Notes: generated by a model not told the origin, from the sequence alone. A stretch of 39,566 nucleotides of DNA from Bacteroidaceae bacterium (GCA_017617805.1 JAFZVN010000036.1:1-39566); one strand, 5' to 3'. Positions 1 to 7,769 are shown, counted from the stretch's first letter. Made by a program: numbers and translations.

Positions 1-2181
1 ATCATCCCAGAGTCGTTCACTTTCATGACTTGTGTGGATGTGGATGACAAGGAACTGGTGGACAAAGCCATCCAGCGTGCCTTGGAGGTGAATGAGGATG
101 AGTATTCAGACTGGCAGGGGCAGGTGCTCCGCATTGAGTATTCGGCCAGGAAGAAGGTGCATATCTACATCCGCATTCCCAAAGGGATGACCATCGAGGA
201 GGCTCAACAGGCTTTCTGCCAAGAGATTGGCGTGCCCTACGATGAGAGCTGCATCACACCAGAGCGATTCATCTATCAGACTGGCATCGATGAGGAGGTG
301 TATCGTTCACCCCATTGGCTTGAAGCCCTCAGCGATGAAGAAGTGGCTGAGCGTCGTGAGGCTTATTTGAATCGGGGCTTGGATGTGGACGGAAGAGCCC
401 CCCGACCTCACCCCCTTCGGGGGACGGGGGGCATGGAGGGCTTACGCGATGTGGGGGATAAGAACCCTAACGATAACGTTAACCCTAACCCTAAACTCTC
501 AACTCTAAACTCTCAACCGTCAACTCCCTCAGACCGTACCTTGTACATCTTTGACGCTTGCATGCGTGAGGCTGGCTTGCAGGAGAATGACTTGGTGGAG
601 GAAGGTGGTAGGCACAATGCGCTGAAGAGCATCCTGAGTGTGGGAGCCACACAACTGCTGACAAAGGAGGAACTGATTGGGGTGCTTCAGGTGAGGATGG
701 CGGCCAACTGGCAGGATGCGAACATCCAGACACTGGTGAACGACTTCTATCAGAAATATACCGATTCGAGCCAGAAGATGACGCAGTTTCAACGCAAGGT
801 GTTTGCAATGAGCAGGAAGCTTAACCTTAACGATAACCTTAACCCTGACCTTGACGAATCCTCGCCGGATGGTCTCCCCATTACGGGGGAGATGTCCGCA
901 GGACAGAGAGGGTCTATGCCCCGTCGCCTCCCCAAGCTCATTGAACTGCTCACTTCCAAGACTCCCAAGGAATACAAGGAGGCTGTGGCTCACGCTGTGT
1001 TCCCTGCTTTGGCGACCCACTTGTGCAATGTGCGCTTTGAATACACCGACTATGTGGAGCATGAGGCGACCTTGATGAACTGTCTGATGGCTGGAACTGG
1101 TTCTGGCAAGGGTTGCATCGACAAACCTATCGAACACATCATGGCTGACATCAAACGCAGGGACAAAGAGAATGAGAATCGTGAAAAGGAGTGGAAGAAA
1201 GAGAACCTGAAGAGAGGGGATAACAAGGACAAGCTGGTGCGTCCTGAGGGACTGGTCATTCAGATGATTGACCCCGACATGACGAAGCCAGCCTTGGTGA
1301 CCCGCTTGGACGAAGCCGAAGGACACTTCGTGTATGTGAAGCTGAACGAACTGGACTTGTTCAACCAACTCAGGGGGCAGACGGGCAACCAGCACTTCCA
1401 GCTGATGTGTCTGGCGTTCGACCCTGATTCTGAATATGGTCAGACACGTATCGGTACCCAGAGCGTGACGGCAAGACCGCAGTGCCGCTTCAACTGGAAT
1501 GCCTGCACCACGGTGCTGAAAGGTCGCCGATTCTTCAAGAATGTGTTGACCGATGGCCCTATCAGCCGCATCAACTTCTGCACCATTCCTGAGCAGGAGA
1601 TTGGAGCCGATCAACCCATTTACGGCAAGTATGACGTGGCCTTTGACGAGGCACTGAAACCTTACATCGACAACCTTGTGGCAGCTCGTGGTCTCATTGA
1701 GTGTCCGCAGGCTTGGAGACTGGCGAAGAAGTTGCAGGCTGAGTGTGCTGAGTTCGCCCGATTGAGCCAGAATGAGGTGTATTGGAACCTGAGCCATCGT
1801 GCCTGTGTGATTGCTTGGTTGAAGGCTTGTGTGCTCTATGTGGCGAACGGTCAGAAGTGGGAGAAAACCATTGAGGACTTTATCCGCTGGAGTCTGAACT
1901 ACGACCTTTGGTGCAAGATGGAGTTCTTTGGGGAGGACATTGCCAAGGCGAACAGGGGTGATGAGCGAGTGGGCAAACGTGGCCCTCGCAATCTGCTGGA
2001 ACTGCTGCCTGACACCTTCACCCTGGAGGATGCCATGAGAGTGAGAAGGCAGGAAGGCTTAGACACTCAGAACACCATCAAGATGGTCAGGAACTGGAAG
2101 AGTCGTAACTATGTGACTCAGATATCAGATATCAGTTTTCAGAAGAGCCAAAGTAAGGGAAAAGGGAAAAGTGATAAGTGA
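1..2181 (+). CDS. VirE_N/BT4734-like P-loop protein of a mobile or accessory locus (5' end cut by the window)
   Basis: The frame is open from base 1, so the gene probably starts upstream; the first internal ATG is at 25, giving at least 718 residues. Seen: an N-terminal part (to about residue 110) like the VirE_N/BT4734 family, a low-complexity linker, then a P-loop-like domain with GTGSGKG near residue 357 and an acidic VKLNELDLF segment that could serve as Walker B. Such proteins precede a 'smalltalk' peptide in Bacteroidales mobile or prophage-like loci, and that peptide follows here at 2218. A helicase/primase-like role is an inference. The linker (residues about 125-300) and the last 25 residues are largely encoded by dispersed repeats, including two hairpin-forming ones. 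Family assignment is by recall, not alignment. Confidence 0.7.
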   Translation: MIPESFTFMTCVDVDDKELVDKAIQRALEVNEDEYSDWQGQVLRIEYSARKKVHIYIRIPKGMTIEEAQQAFCQEIGVPYDESCITPERFIYQTGIDEEVYRSPHWLEALSDEEVAERREAYLNRGLDVDGRAPRPHPLRGTGGMEGLRDVGDKNPNDNVNPNPKLSTLNSQPSTPSDRTLYIFDACMREAGLQENDLVEEGGRHNALKSILSVGATQLLTKEELIGVLQVRMAANWQDANIQTLVNDFYQKYTDSSQKMTQFQRKVFAMSRKLNLNDNLNPDLDESSPDGLPITGEMSAGQRGSMPRRLPKLIELLTSKTPKEYKEAVAHAVFPALATHLCNVRFEYTDYVEHEATLMNCLMAGTGSGKGCIDKPIEHIMADIKRRDKENENREKEWKKENLKRGDNKDKLVRPEGLVIQMIDPDMTKPALVTRLDEAEGHFVYVKLNELDLFNQLRGQTGNQHFQLMCLAFDPDSEYGQTRIGTQSVTARPQCRFNWNACTTVLKGRRFFKNVLTDGPISRINFCTIPEQEIGADQPIYGKYDVAFDEALKPYIDNLVAARGLIECPQAWRLAKKLQAECAEFARLSQNEVYWNLSHRACVIAWLKACVLYVANGQKWEKTIEDFIRWSLNYDLWCKMEFFGEDIAKANRGDERVGKRGPRNLLELLPDTFTLEDAMRVRRQEGLDTQNTIKMVRNWKSRNYVTQISDISFQKSQSKGKGKSDK
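397..432. repeat. Nested GC hairpin inside the P-loop gene
   Basis: GCCCCCCG (397-404) pairs perfectly with CGGGGGGC (425-432), and inside it CCCCC (411-415) pairs with GGGGG (419-423) around a TTC loop. It is read in frame as an Arg/Pro/Gly-rich stretch. It looks like an extragenic palindromic repeat that has entered a coding linker. Confidence 0.75.
463..528. repeat. In-frame AACCCTAA / AACTCTAAACTCTCAA low-complexity repeat
   Basis: The segment is built of AACCCTAA, CTAAACTCT and CTCAAC units and encodes an Asn/Pro/Ser/Thr-rich linker. The 19-base core TAACGATAACNTTAACCCT at 468-486 recurs at 828-846 with one variable base. Related TTTAGAG units are found between hisA and hisF and upstream of hisH. 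Confidence 0.75.
820..915. repeat. Second in-frame repeat block of the P-loop gene
   Basis: It starts with the second copy of the TAACGATAAC core (828-837). It continues with two hairpins: TCTCCCC (873-879) with GGGGAGA (886-892), and GTCC/GGAC (894-904). All of it is translated, giving a hydrophilic linker just before the P-loop domain. Confidence 0.7.
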
Positions 2182-2217
2182 AAAATGAAAAGTTGAAAAC
2201 TAAAAGTTAGATGGATT
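2121..2217. repeat. Repeat tail spanning the stop codon of the P-loop gene
   Basis: GATATCA occurs twice in tandem (2121-2134), followed by AAGGGAAAAGGGAAAAGTG and GAAAAGTTGAAAACTAAAAG units. The coding part gives the Ser/Lys/Gly-rich C-terminus; the repeat then runs through the TGA (2179-2181) up to the next gene. Confidence 0.6.
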
Positions 2218-2319
2218 ATGAAACTGACAAGAAAAGACATTGAGGCCATCCTTTGGCTGCTGAGAGAGTTAATCACATTGTTTCTTAAACTTAAAAAAGA
2301 AAAACATGACAACAAATAA
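2218..2319 (+). CDS. Smalltalk-family small peptide (33 residues)
   Basis: The gene is short: ATG at 2218, TAA at 2317-2319. The peptide starts MKLTRKDIEAILWLLREL, continues with an amphipathic or membrane-prone LITLFLKLKK segment and has a charged end. Size, sequence style and position match the Bacteroidetes 'smalltalk' family, tiny proteins found between a VirE_N-type gene and cell-wall hydrolase genes. Its function is not known. The end overlaps the start of the next gene by 14 bases (ATG at 2306 in another frame), which suggests coupled translation. Confidence 0.75.
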   Translation: MKLTRKDIEAILWLLRELITLFLKLKKEKHDNK

Positions 2320-2743
2320 GAATCTTCCGAGGGGTTTGCGTAATCGCAACCCTCTCAACATCAGAAAGAGTGATCAGCTTTGGGCAGGTCAGACAGGGAA
2401 TGACGGTGCGTTCTGCATCTTCCTGAGTAATGAATATGGTTACAGGGCGGCCTTCCGAATCCTGAAGACCTATAATGTGAAGTACCACATCTATTCGGTG
2501 CGAGAAATCATCAGCAGGTGGGCACCGCCTAATGATGGGAACAACACCCATGGGTACATCCAGCGAGTGTGTGCCCTCTCAGGACTCCGAGAGACGGACA
2601 TCATCGTGGTGGAACCCAGCGATGGCGACCCCTACAACGTCGTGATGCTCGTGTGGGCAATGGCGATTGTGGAGAACGGAGAGAAGTGGAAGAACCTCAT
2701 CGATAGAGGCGAAATCTGCAAGGGGTACGAGATGGCCTTATAA
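2306..2743 (+). CDS. Phage structural protein P5-like / putative muralytic protein
   Basis: The 145-residue protein begins with GLRNRNPLNIRKS, followed by AYGYRAAFRIL-like and ISRWAPPNDGNNTHGYIQRV segments. This is the pattern of the family annotated in Bacteroidales as 'structural protein P5', after the PRD1-type phage protein. The RNPLNIR signature and the similarity to lysin-like domains make a peptidoglycan-acting role likely, but I see no proven catalytic residue. No signal peptide is visible. It overlaps the smalltalk gene and takes the place that an N-acetylmuramoyl-alanine amidase holds in many related loci. Confidence 0.7.
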   Translation: MTTNKNLPRGLRNRNPLNIRKSDQLWAGQTGNDGAFCIFLSNEYGYRAAFRILKTYNVKYHIYSVREIISRWAPPNDGNNTHGYIQRVCALSGLRETDIIVVEPSDGDPYNVVMLVWAMAIVENGEKWKNLIDRGEICKGYEMAL

Positions 2744-2746
2744 TGC

Positions 2747-2776
2747 AAAAGTCACGCAGATGTCTGCGTGACTTTT
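2747..2776. terminator. Bidirectional hairpin terminator
   Basis: GTCACGCAGA (2751-2760) and TCTGCGTGAC (2763-2772) form a perfect 10-base-pair stem, extended by an A-run on the left and a T-run on the right. It lies between convergent genes and can end both transcripts. Confidence 0.9.
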
Positions 2777-2810
2777 TACTGATTATAATGCCTTTGTTTC
2801 GGACGCTACA

Positions 2811-3302
2811 TTAATAAGTTCTGTAGAGCAACCAAGCATCGGGGTAGGTGCCGCGAAGTTGGTCGCGAGACTGAACGGCTGTGGCACGGTCGTCGAATGA
2901 GGCAGCAATGACACGATACATACCTGTCTCAGGATTCTGAGCCACTTGTGCTGAATAGCCTTTGGATACGAGCGTGTTGCGAAGGTTGTTTGCATTGTCC
3001 ACATTGCTGAATGAACCGCACACCACGTTGAAGGCCTTGAGCGTGCCGCCGTTCATGACAGTAAGACGCTCCTGACGGTCGTTTTCTGTGTTGGCCACAG
3101 GGGTGGTGGTGACTGGAGTGGTGGTAACAACAGGTGTCACTGTCACAGGTGCTGTCTCTACCTGGTCAGTGGTGTTTGTTCTTGCCATTTCTTGTGCTTT
3201 TGCTTTTTCGTATGCCTTCTTGTAGCTGCTTTCAGATGATTTACAAGACACGAAGGCAAGGGCTGCAACGAGTGCCAAACCCATCATGAGTTTTTTCTTC
3301 AT
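2811..3302 (-). CDS. SPOR-domain lipoprotein
   Basis: The 163-residue precursor has a short lysine-rich start, a hydrophobic segment and a lipobox ending AFVSC (Cys about residue 20), so it should be lipidated. A Thr/Val/Pro-rich spacer (about residues 48-75) leads to a SPOR domain in the last 80 residues, recognisable by FNVVCGSF, NLRNTLVSKGYSAQV and YRVIAASF. SPOR domains bind denuded glycan strands, often at division sites; a role at the septum or in peptidoglycan attachment is inferred. It is convergent with the P5-like gene and shares its terminator. No clear promoter is seen on its upstream side. Confidence 0.88.
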   Translation of the reverse strand: MKKKLMMGLALVAALAFVSCKSSESSYKKAYEKAKAQEMARTNTTDQVETAPVTVTPVVTTTPVTTTPVANTENDRQERLTVMNGGTLKAFNVVCGSFSNVDNANNLRNTLVSKGYSAQVAQNPETGMYRVIAASFDDRATAVQSRDQLRGTYPDAWLLYRTY

Positions 3303-3413
3303 AATTATTCTCCTTTATTAATTAGATGGTTGAATGTTGTTTACAAAGTTCGGGCTTTTTTGCCACATTGCAAAAAAGATGTGTGCAAAAAAAAGTTAAA
3401 CATTCAAAAAAGC

Positions 3414-3444
3414 GTTGGTTTTTGTAGATAATGTTGTATCTTTG
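3414..3444 (+). promoter_or_regulatory. Bacteroidetes-type promoter for the YtxH operon
   Basis: The -7 element TATCTTTG lies at 3437-3444; a -33-like GTTG lies at 3414-3417 with 19 bases between. It is 55 bases upstream of the ATG at 3500. Confidence 0.7.
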
Positions 3445-3499
3445 ACCTCAAATTTGAGATTTATCCGTTTATTTATCAACCTTAAAAACCATTTTAACT

Positions 3500-3742
3500 A
3501 TGACTAAAGGTGATGGATTTGCATTGGCTGCTGCCTTTTTGGGTGGTGCCATCGCAGGAGCAGCAGTGGGTCTTCTTTTTGCTCCAGAAAAAGGTGAAGA
3601 CCAGCGTACAAAGATAAAGGAAGCGCTTGAGAAGCGTGGTATCAAACTCGACAAGGAGGGCTTTGACAAGCTTGTTGAAGAGATCAAGAGCATCGGCAAG
3701 AAGAAGGAGGCTGTTCCCGCTGAGGATTTCGATGCGGAATAG
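3500..3742 (+). CDS. YtxH-domain membrane protein
   Basis: The 80-residue protein has one small-residue-rich membrane segment (AAAFLGGAIAGAAVGLLFAP, about residues 9-28) followed directly by EKGEDQRTKIKEAL, the classic YtxH arrangement of a glycine/alanine helix and an amphipathic charged tail. The family is widespread and lacks a firm biochemical function; in Firmicutes it is linked to general stress. It is the first of three genes for small envelope proteins behind its own promoter, and the next gene follows after 51 bases. Confidence 0.85.
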   Translation: MTKGDGFALAAAFLGGAIAGAAVGLLFAPEKGEDQRTKIKEALEKRGIKLDKEGFDKLVEEIKSIGKKKEAVPAEDFDAE

Positions 3743-3793
3743 TCTTTCGGCATGAGTTCTTTCCGTCTTTGTTGATTGATAATCAGTTTCGGA

Positions 3794-4234
3794 ATGGATC
3801 AGCGTATTAAAGAGGATTTCCGAAGTCTTGCCTATCGGGTGGAGCGCTACTTGCGGCTTGCAATGACCGAACGGCTGACCGTGCTGACCACTTGTGTGGT
3901 GGTGGCGGCTGTCATCTTTGCGTTGGCTACAAGTGCCATCTTCTTTCTGAGCACAGGTCTGGTGAAGACTTTGACCTTGTTGACGGAGAACGAGATGCTG
4001 AGCTACTACATCGTGGGTGCTGGCCTCTTGCTCATCATCCTGATTGTGTACTTGCTGCGTAAGCCTTTGATTGAGAATCAGTTCGTGAAGATGTTCAGTC
4101 GTGAACTGCTCGAAGGTCCCAGCATTACGGAACGGGTGATGAGGAAAGGCCGCAAGGAAGACCAGATTCGGAAGTTGGCCGAGAGCCTGATGCAGGAACT
4201 TGGCGATTATGACGAGGAAGGAGGTGAACTATGA
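3794..4234 (+). CDS. Phage-holin-like membrane protein
   Basis: I chose the ATG at 3794; the same frame could also start at a TTG at 3776. The 146-residue protein has a charged N-terminus, two hydrophobic segments (about residues 30-56 and 72-90) and a charged cytoplasmic tail ending in an acidic stretch. This two-helix layout matches proteins annotated as 'phage holin family' or putative holin-X (actinobacterial type). It overlaps the next gene by four bases (ATGA), so the two are translationally coupled. A role in cell-envelope homeostasis together with the YtxH protein is inferred from the clustering; lysis activity is not implied. Confidence 0.7.
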   Translation: MDQRIKEDFRSLAYRVERYLRLAMTERLTVLTTCVVVAAVIFALATSAIFFLSTGLVKTLTLLTENEMLSYYIVGAGLLLIILIVYLLRKPLIENQFVKMFSRELLEGPSITERVMRKGRKEDQIRKLAESLMQELGDYDEEGGEL

Positions 4235-4473
4235 GCAAGAGCCGCTATACCTCGCTTGACGACATCCGACATGAGAAGAGGGAAGAGAGGAGGCATGTGA
4301 AAGATGGCATGATAAGGCTGCAAAATGACATTACTGATTATTTTGTGCCTGCCAGCAATATGTTCCTCCAATCGTCCAACAAGTACATGAATTACATCGG
4401 TTATGCCATTACGGCTTATAAGACGGCAATGACCTTCAAGGGTGTGTTCAGGTTCTTCTTAAAATGGTTGTAA
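4231..4473 (+). CDS. Small hypothetical protein of the YtxH/holin cluster
   Basis: I do not recognise a characterised family. The 80-residue protein is strongly charged at the start (DDIRHEKREERRHVKDGMIRL), then carries a moderately hydrophobic half with a C-terminal FKGVFRFFLKWL, which could touch or enter the membrane. It overlaps the holin-like gene by four bases and is followed by a terminator, so it is the last gene of a three-gene envelope operon. Confidence 0.75.
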   Translation: MSKSRYTSLDDIRHEKREERRHVKDGMIRLQNDITDYFVPASNMFLQSSNKYMNYIGYAITAYKTAMTFKGVFRFFLKWL

Positions 4474-4488
4474 TGCATGATAAAAGGT

Positions 4489-4530
4489 AAAGAAAGGTGC
4501 TCGTGAAGTGATTTGCGGGCACTTTTCTTT
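4489..4530 (+). terminator. Terminator of the YtxH operon
   Basis: AAAGAAAGGTGCTCG (4489-4503) pairs with CGGGCACTTTTCTTT (4516-4530), including two G-T pairs, and the right arm ends in a T-rich run. Its last bases overlap the -33 element of the recR promoter. Confidence 0.8.
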
Positions 4531-4558
4531 GTCAACTCATTTTTTTGTCATACCTTTG
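4528..4558 (+). promoter_or_regulatory. Promoter of recR
   Basis: TTTG at 4528-4531, 19 bases, then TACCTTTG at 4551-4558: an exact match to the Bacteroidetes consensus. No other promoter is seen until after hisB, so this may drive recR through hisB. Confidence 0.8.
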
Positions 4559-4582
4559 TGCCCGATTTCAAAATGAGAGAGA

Positions 4583-5200
4583 ATGAATCAGCAGTATTCG
4601 TCAGCATTGTTGGAGCGTGCCGTCGATGAGTTTTCAAAACTGCCGGGGGTCGGACGCAAAACAGCAATGCGACTTGTTCTGCACATGTTGCGTCTGGATG
4701 TTGGCAAGGTAGAAGCTTTCACCGATGCTGTTTCGACGTTGTGTCATGAGGTGCATTATTGCCAAGTGTGCCACAACATCAGCGATGAGGACATCTGCCA
4801 GATTTGTGCCAATCCTGCCAGGGACGCATCGACCATCTGTGTGGTGGAGAATGTGCAGGACGTGATAGCGATTGAGCAGACACAGCAATATCGGGGTCTC
4901 TACCACGTGCTGGGCGGCGTGATCTCACCTATGGACGGTGTGGGTCCGAGCCAGTTGGAGATAGAAAGCTTGGTGGAGCGTGTGGAGCAGGGTGGTGTGG
5001 AAGAGGTGATTTTTGCCTTGAGTTCCACGATGGAGGGTGACGCTACCAATTTCTTCATCTTCAGGAAGCTTTCCAAATTCCCTGATTTGAAGTTGACGGT
5101 GCTGGCACGGGGCATGAGCATCAATGACGAATTGCAATACACCGATGAGGTGACTTTGGGACGCTCGTTGGTCAATCGTGTGCCTTTCACAGGGCAATGA
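4583..5200 (+). CDS. recR: Recombination mediator protein RecR
   Basis: The 205-residue protein has the full RecR layout: a helix-hairpin-helix ([12 protein letters not shown], about residues 20-32), a four-cysteine zinc motif (Cys60, 63, 72, 75), then a Toprim domain starting with CVVEN (about residue 86) and a C-terminal [21 protein letters not shown] segment. RecR works with RecO and RecF to load RecA on gapped DNA. Length is normal for the family. It has its own consensus promoter and is followed after 44 bases by a membrane-protein gene. Confidence 0.97.
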   Translation: MNQQYSSALLERAVDEFSKLPGVGRKTAMRLVLHMLRLDVGKVEAFTDAVSTLCHEVHYCQVCHNISDEDICQICANPARDASTICVVENVQDVIAIEQTQQYRGLYHVLGGVISPMDGVGPSQLEIESLVERVEQGGVEEVIFALSSTMEGDATNFFIFRKLSKFPDLKLTVLARGMSINDELQYTDEVTLGRSLVNRVPFTGQ

Positions 5201-5244
5201 GGTTCTCTCGTGTGTCATGAACAAAGAACTGGATTTACAAGATT

Positions 5245-5697
5245 ATGGAGAAATACATTGACAAACTATTTCGGATTTTGAGGATAAAGATTGTGGCTGT
5301 TTGGTTGATGGTGGCAATCGCCGTGGTATTGGGTGAGATGAATATCATTCCGAATGGGGTGATTGCGCCACATTCAGGGGGTGAGTTCAAATTGAACACG
5401 GTGGTCATCCTGTTGACGGTGATCGGCATTCCGCTTGCCTTGCGTCTGTTCACGCTCAACACGACCAAGGGACTTCGTCGCATGAATAATGAAGAAGCGC
5501 TGAAGTCATATCATGTGTGGAGCGATGTGCGGTTGGGCATTTTGTGCTTGACGGCGTTGTTGGGCATTGTGGCATATTATCTGGCCGTCAGCATCAGCTG
5601 TGTGTTCTGTGCGTTGGTGGCAATGTGTGCCACGTTGTATTGCTGGCCATCGAAAAGTAAGATCGCCAATTATTTGGAAAGTGTGAACAATGAATAG
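5245..5697 (+). CDS. Multi-pass membrane protein of unknown function
   Basis: The 150-residue protein shows about four hydrophobic segments (residues about 13-30, 50-68, 95-112, 115-130) with short loops and a hydrophilic end. I do not recognise a family with known function. Its TAG (5695-5697) is followed at once by the ATG of the glycosyltransferase, so the two are tightly coupled; helping glycan synthesis or transfer at the inner membrane is a reasonable but unproven guess. Confidence 0.8.
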   Translation: MEKYIDKLFRILRIKIVAVWLMVAIAVVLGEMNIIPNGVIAPHSGGEFKLNTVVILLTVIGIPLALRLFTLNTTKGLRRMNNEEALKSYHVWSDVRLGILCLTALLGIVAYYLAVSISCVFCALVAMCATLYCWPSKSKIANYLESVNNE

Positions 5698-6867
5698 ATG
5701 AAACTGTCCATCGTCATAGTAAACTATAATGTGCGCTACTACCTGGAGCAATGTCTGCTTTCGGTGGAAAAGGCGTTGTCTGGCATGTGTGCGGAGGTGT
5801 TCGTGGTGGATAATCACAGCACAGACGACTCGGTGCCTTATCTGAAGAGCAAGTTTCCGTGGGTGCGCTATATTGAGAATCAGGAGAATGTGGGTTTCTC
5901 ACGTGCCAATAATAAAGCACTGAGGGAAGCACGAGGTGAGTATGTCTTGCTGCTGAATCCAGACACGTTCATTGGCGAGCGTACGTTGAGAGAATGTGTT
6001 GACTTCATGGACAAGAATCCGCAGGCAGGGATGTGTGGTGTTGCTATGCTAAAAGTGGATGGCTCGTTTGCTCCTGAATCCCGTCGTGGCATCCCGACTC
6101 CTTTTGTGGCATTCTGCAAAATGACAGGATTGGGTTCGCTGTTCCCAAAGAGCCGTTTGTTTGGCCGCTACTACATGCAGTATCTGAACAAGTATTCTAT
6201 CAATCCTATCGAAATTATCAGCGGCGCATTCATGTTCATTCGTAAGGAGGCGCTGGACAAGGTGGGGCTGTTGGACGAGACTTTTTTCATGTATGGCGAG
6301 GACATTGACCTTAGCTATCGTGTATTGAAGGGGGGGTACAAGAACTACTATCTGCCTACCCAAATTCTGCACTACAAAGGGGAGAGCACGAAGAAGGACT
6401 CCATCAAGTATGTGAACACCTTTTACAAGGCGATGGTAATCTTCTTCAAGAAGCATTTCTCGCACTATAGCGCTATCTATTCGTTGTTTATTACGTTGGT
6501 GATAGCGGTGAAGGGCGTCATGTCGTATGTGATGCAGAAGATATATGCTTATTCGCGTAAGCGAGAAAGACGGAGAAGGAAGAAATACCTGATTGTGAGC
6601 GATGGACAGAACCTCGATGATATGAAGCATATAGCTGAGAAGCATCAATTCAACTATGATGTGTTTCATTCACGCTTGGGCGACATGCCCAGTACGGATG
6701 TGCTGTACAGGGATTATGACTACATCGTGTTCGACACGAGCCGATATCCGTTCAGTTCCATCCTTGAGTTCTTCCGACACGAAGAACCGAATCGACATCG
6801 TCCTCAGATTGCCACATACATCCCGTCGAACAAGTCGATTATGACCATTCAGGGAGCGATATTGTAA
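5698..6867 (+). CDS. Family 2 glycosyltransferase with C-terminal extension
   Basis: The 389-residue protein starts MKLSIVIVNYN, the usual GT2 beginning, followed by VFVVDNHSTDDS and LLLNPDTFIGE, and FFMYGEDIDLSYRVLKGGY, typical of WbbL/rhamnosyltransferase-like enzymes that use nucleotide sugars for surface glycans. The catalytic domain covers about residues 1-245. A hydrophobic stretch (about 258-280) and a very basic segment follow, then about 95 residues with a small alpha/beta look (KKYLIVSDGQNLDD, YDYIVFDTSRYPFSSILEFF) that I cannot assign. The gene starts directly after the preceding stop. The stop TAA runs into AGGTTAAGGGGTAAAC, a repeat of the same type found behind the TlpA-like gene. 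Confidence 0.88.
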   Translation: MKLSIVIVNYNVRYYLEQCLLSVEKALSGMCAEVFVVDNHSTDDSVPYLKSKFPWVRYIENQENVGFSRANNKALREARGEYVLLLNPDTFIGERTLRECVDFMDKNPQAGMCGVAMLKVDGSFAPESRRGIPTPFVAFCKMTGLGSLFPKSRLFGRYYMQYLNKYSINPIEIISGAFMFIRKEALDKVGLLDETFFMYGEDIDLSYRVLKGGYKNYYLPTQILHYKGESTKKDSIKYVNTFYKAMVIFFKKHFSHYSAIYSLFITLVIAVKGVMSYVMQKIYAYSRKRERRRRKKYLIVSDGQNLDDMKHIAEKHQFNYDVFHSRLGDMPSTDVLYRDYDYIVFDTSRYPFSSILEFFRHEEPNRHRPQIATYIPSNKSIMTIQGAIL

Positions 6868-6917
6868 AGGTTAAGGGGTAAACAAAAAAATAATTGGACA
6901 ATAAACAACAAACATAT

Positions 6918-7769
6918 ATGTTACGCATAGCAGTACAATCAAAAGGTCGTCTTTTCGAAGACACGATGGATCTTCTCAAAGAAACAGGTATCAAGGTGAG
7001 CTCCAGCAAGCGCACTCTGCTCGTTCAGGCATCAAACTTCCCGTTGGAGGTGTTGTTCCTTCGCGACGATGATATTCCACAGACCGTGGCTGATGGTGTG
7101 GCCGACGTGGGCATCGTGGGTGAGAATGAGTTTGTGGAGCGCAATGAGAATGCCGATATCGTGAAGCGTTTGGGCTTCAGCAAGTGCCGCATTTCGTTGG
7201 CCATCCCTAAGGCGATTGATTATCCTGGGATTGAGTGGTTCAATGGCAAGAAGATTGCCACGTCTTATCCCGTTATTCTGAAGAAGTTTATGGATGAGAA
7301 GGGTGTGAATACTCACATCCACGTCATTCAGGGTTCTGTGGAAATTGCCCCAGGCATCGGTTTGGCTGATGGCATTTTCGACATTGTCAGCTCTGGTTCC
7401 ACGCTGGTCAGCAACAATCTCAAAGAGGTGGAAGTGGTGATGAAGAGTGAGGCCTTGCTGATTGGTAACAAGAGTCTCTCTGAGGAGAAGAAGGCCATCC
7501 TTGATGACCTCCTTTTCCGCATCAATTCCGTGCTCATCGCTGAGGACAAGAAGTATGTGCGCATGAATGCGCCCAAGGATCGTCTGGCTGAAATCGTGAA
7601 GGTGCTGCCAGGCTTGAAGAGTCCGACCATCATTCCTTTGGCTGATGAAGACTGGTGCTCCGTTCATGCGGTGCTGGATGAGAAGCACTTTTGGGAGATT
7701 GTTGGTCAGCTGAAAGCACTCGGTGCTGAAGGCATTTTGGTGACACCGATTGAAAAGATGATACTCTGA
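6918..7769 (+). CDS. hisG: ATP phosphoribosyltransferase, long form
   Basis: First step of histidine synthesis: ATP plus PRPP to phosphoribosyl-ATP. The ATG at 6918 gives 283 residues beginning MLRIAVQSKGRL; a TTG at 6894 in frame would add eight unlikely residues. Seen: SKGRLFEDTMDLL, the DVGIVGENE segment, and the PRPP-loop region GLADGIFDIVSSGSTLVSNNL. The last about 75 residues (SPTIIPLADEDWCSVHAVL... LGAEGILVTPIEKMI) form the regulatory domain of the long, hexameric, histidine-inhibited HisG. It overlaps hisD by one base. No His-codon-rich leader or attenuator is visible upstream. Confidence 0.97.
   Translation: MLRIAVQSKGRLFEDTMDLLKETGIKVSSSKRTLLVQASNFPLEVLFLRDDDIPQTVADGVADVGIVGENEFVERNENADIVKRLGFSKCRISLAIPKAIDYPGIEWFNGKKIATSYPVILKKFMDEKGVNTHIHVIQGSVEIAPGIGLADGIFDIVSSGSTLVSNNLKEVEVVMKSEALLIGNKSLSEEKKAILDDLLFRINSVLIAEDKKYVRMNAPKDRLAEIVKVLPGLKSPTIIPLADEDWCSVHAVLDEKHFWEIVGQLKALGAEGILVTPIEKMIL

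Noticed and set aside
529-1797. Long open frame (422 codons) on the minus strand within the P-loop gene
   Set aside because: It mirrors the real coding strand, is rich in His/Leu/Gln/Val as expected from reverse reading, and has no promoter or family resemblance.
6868-6917. Histidine attenuator or riboswitch before hisG
   Set aside because: Only 50 bases are available, with no His-codon run and no stem.
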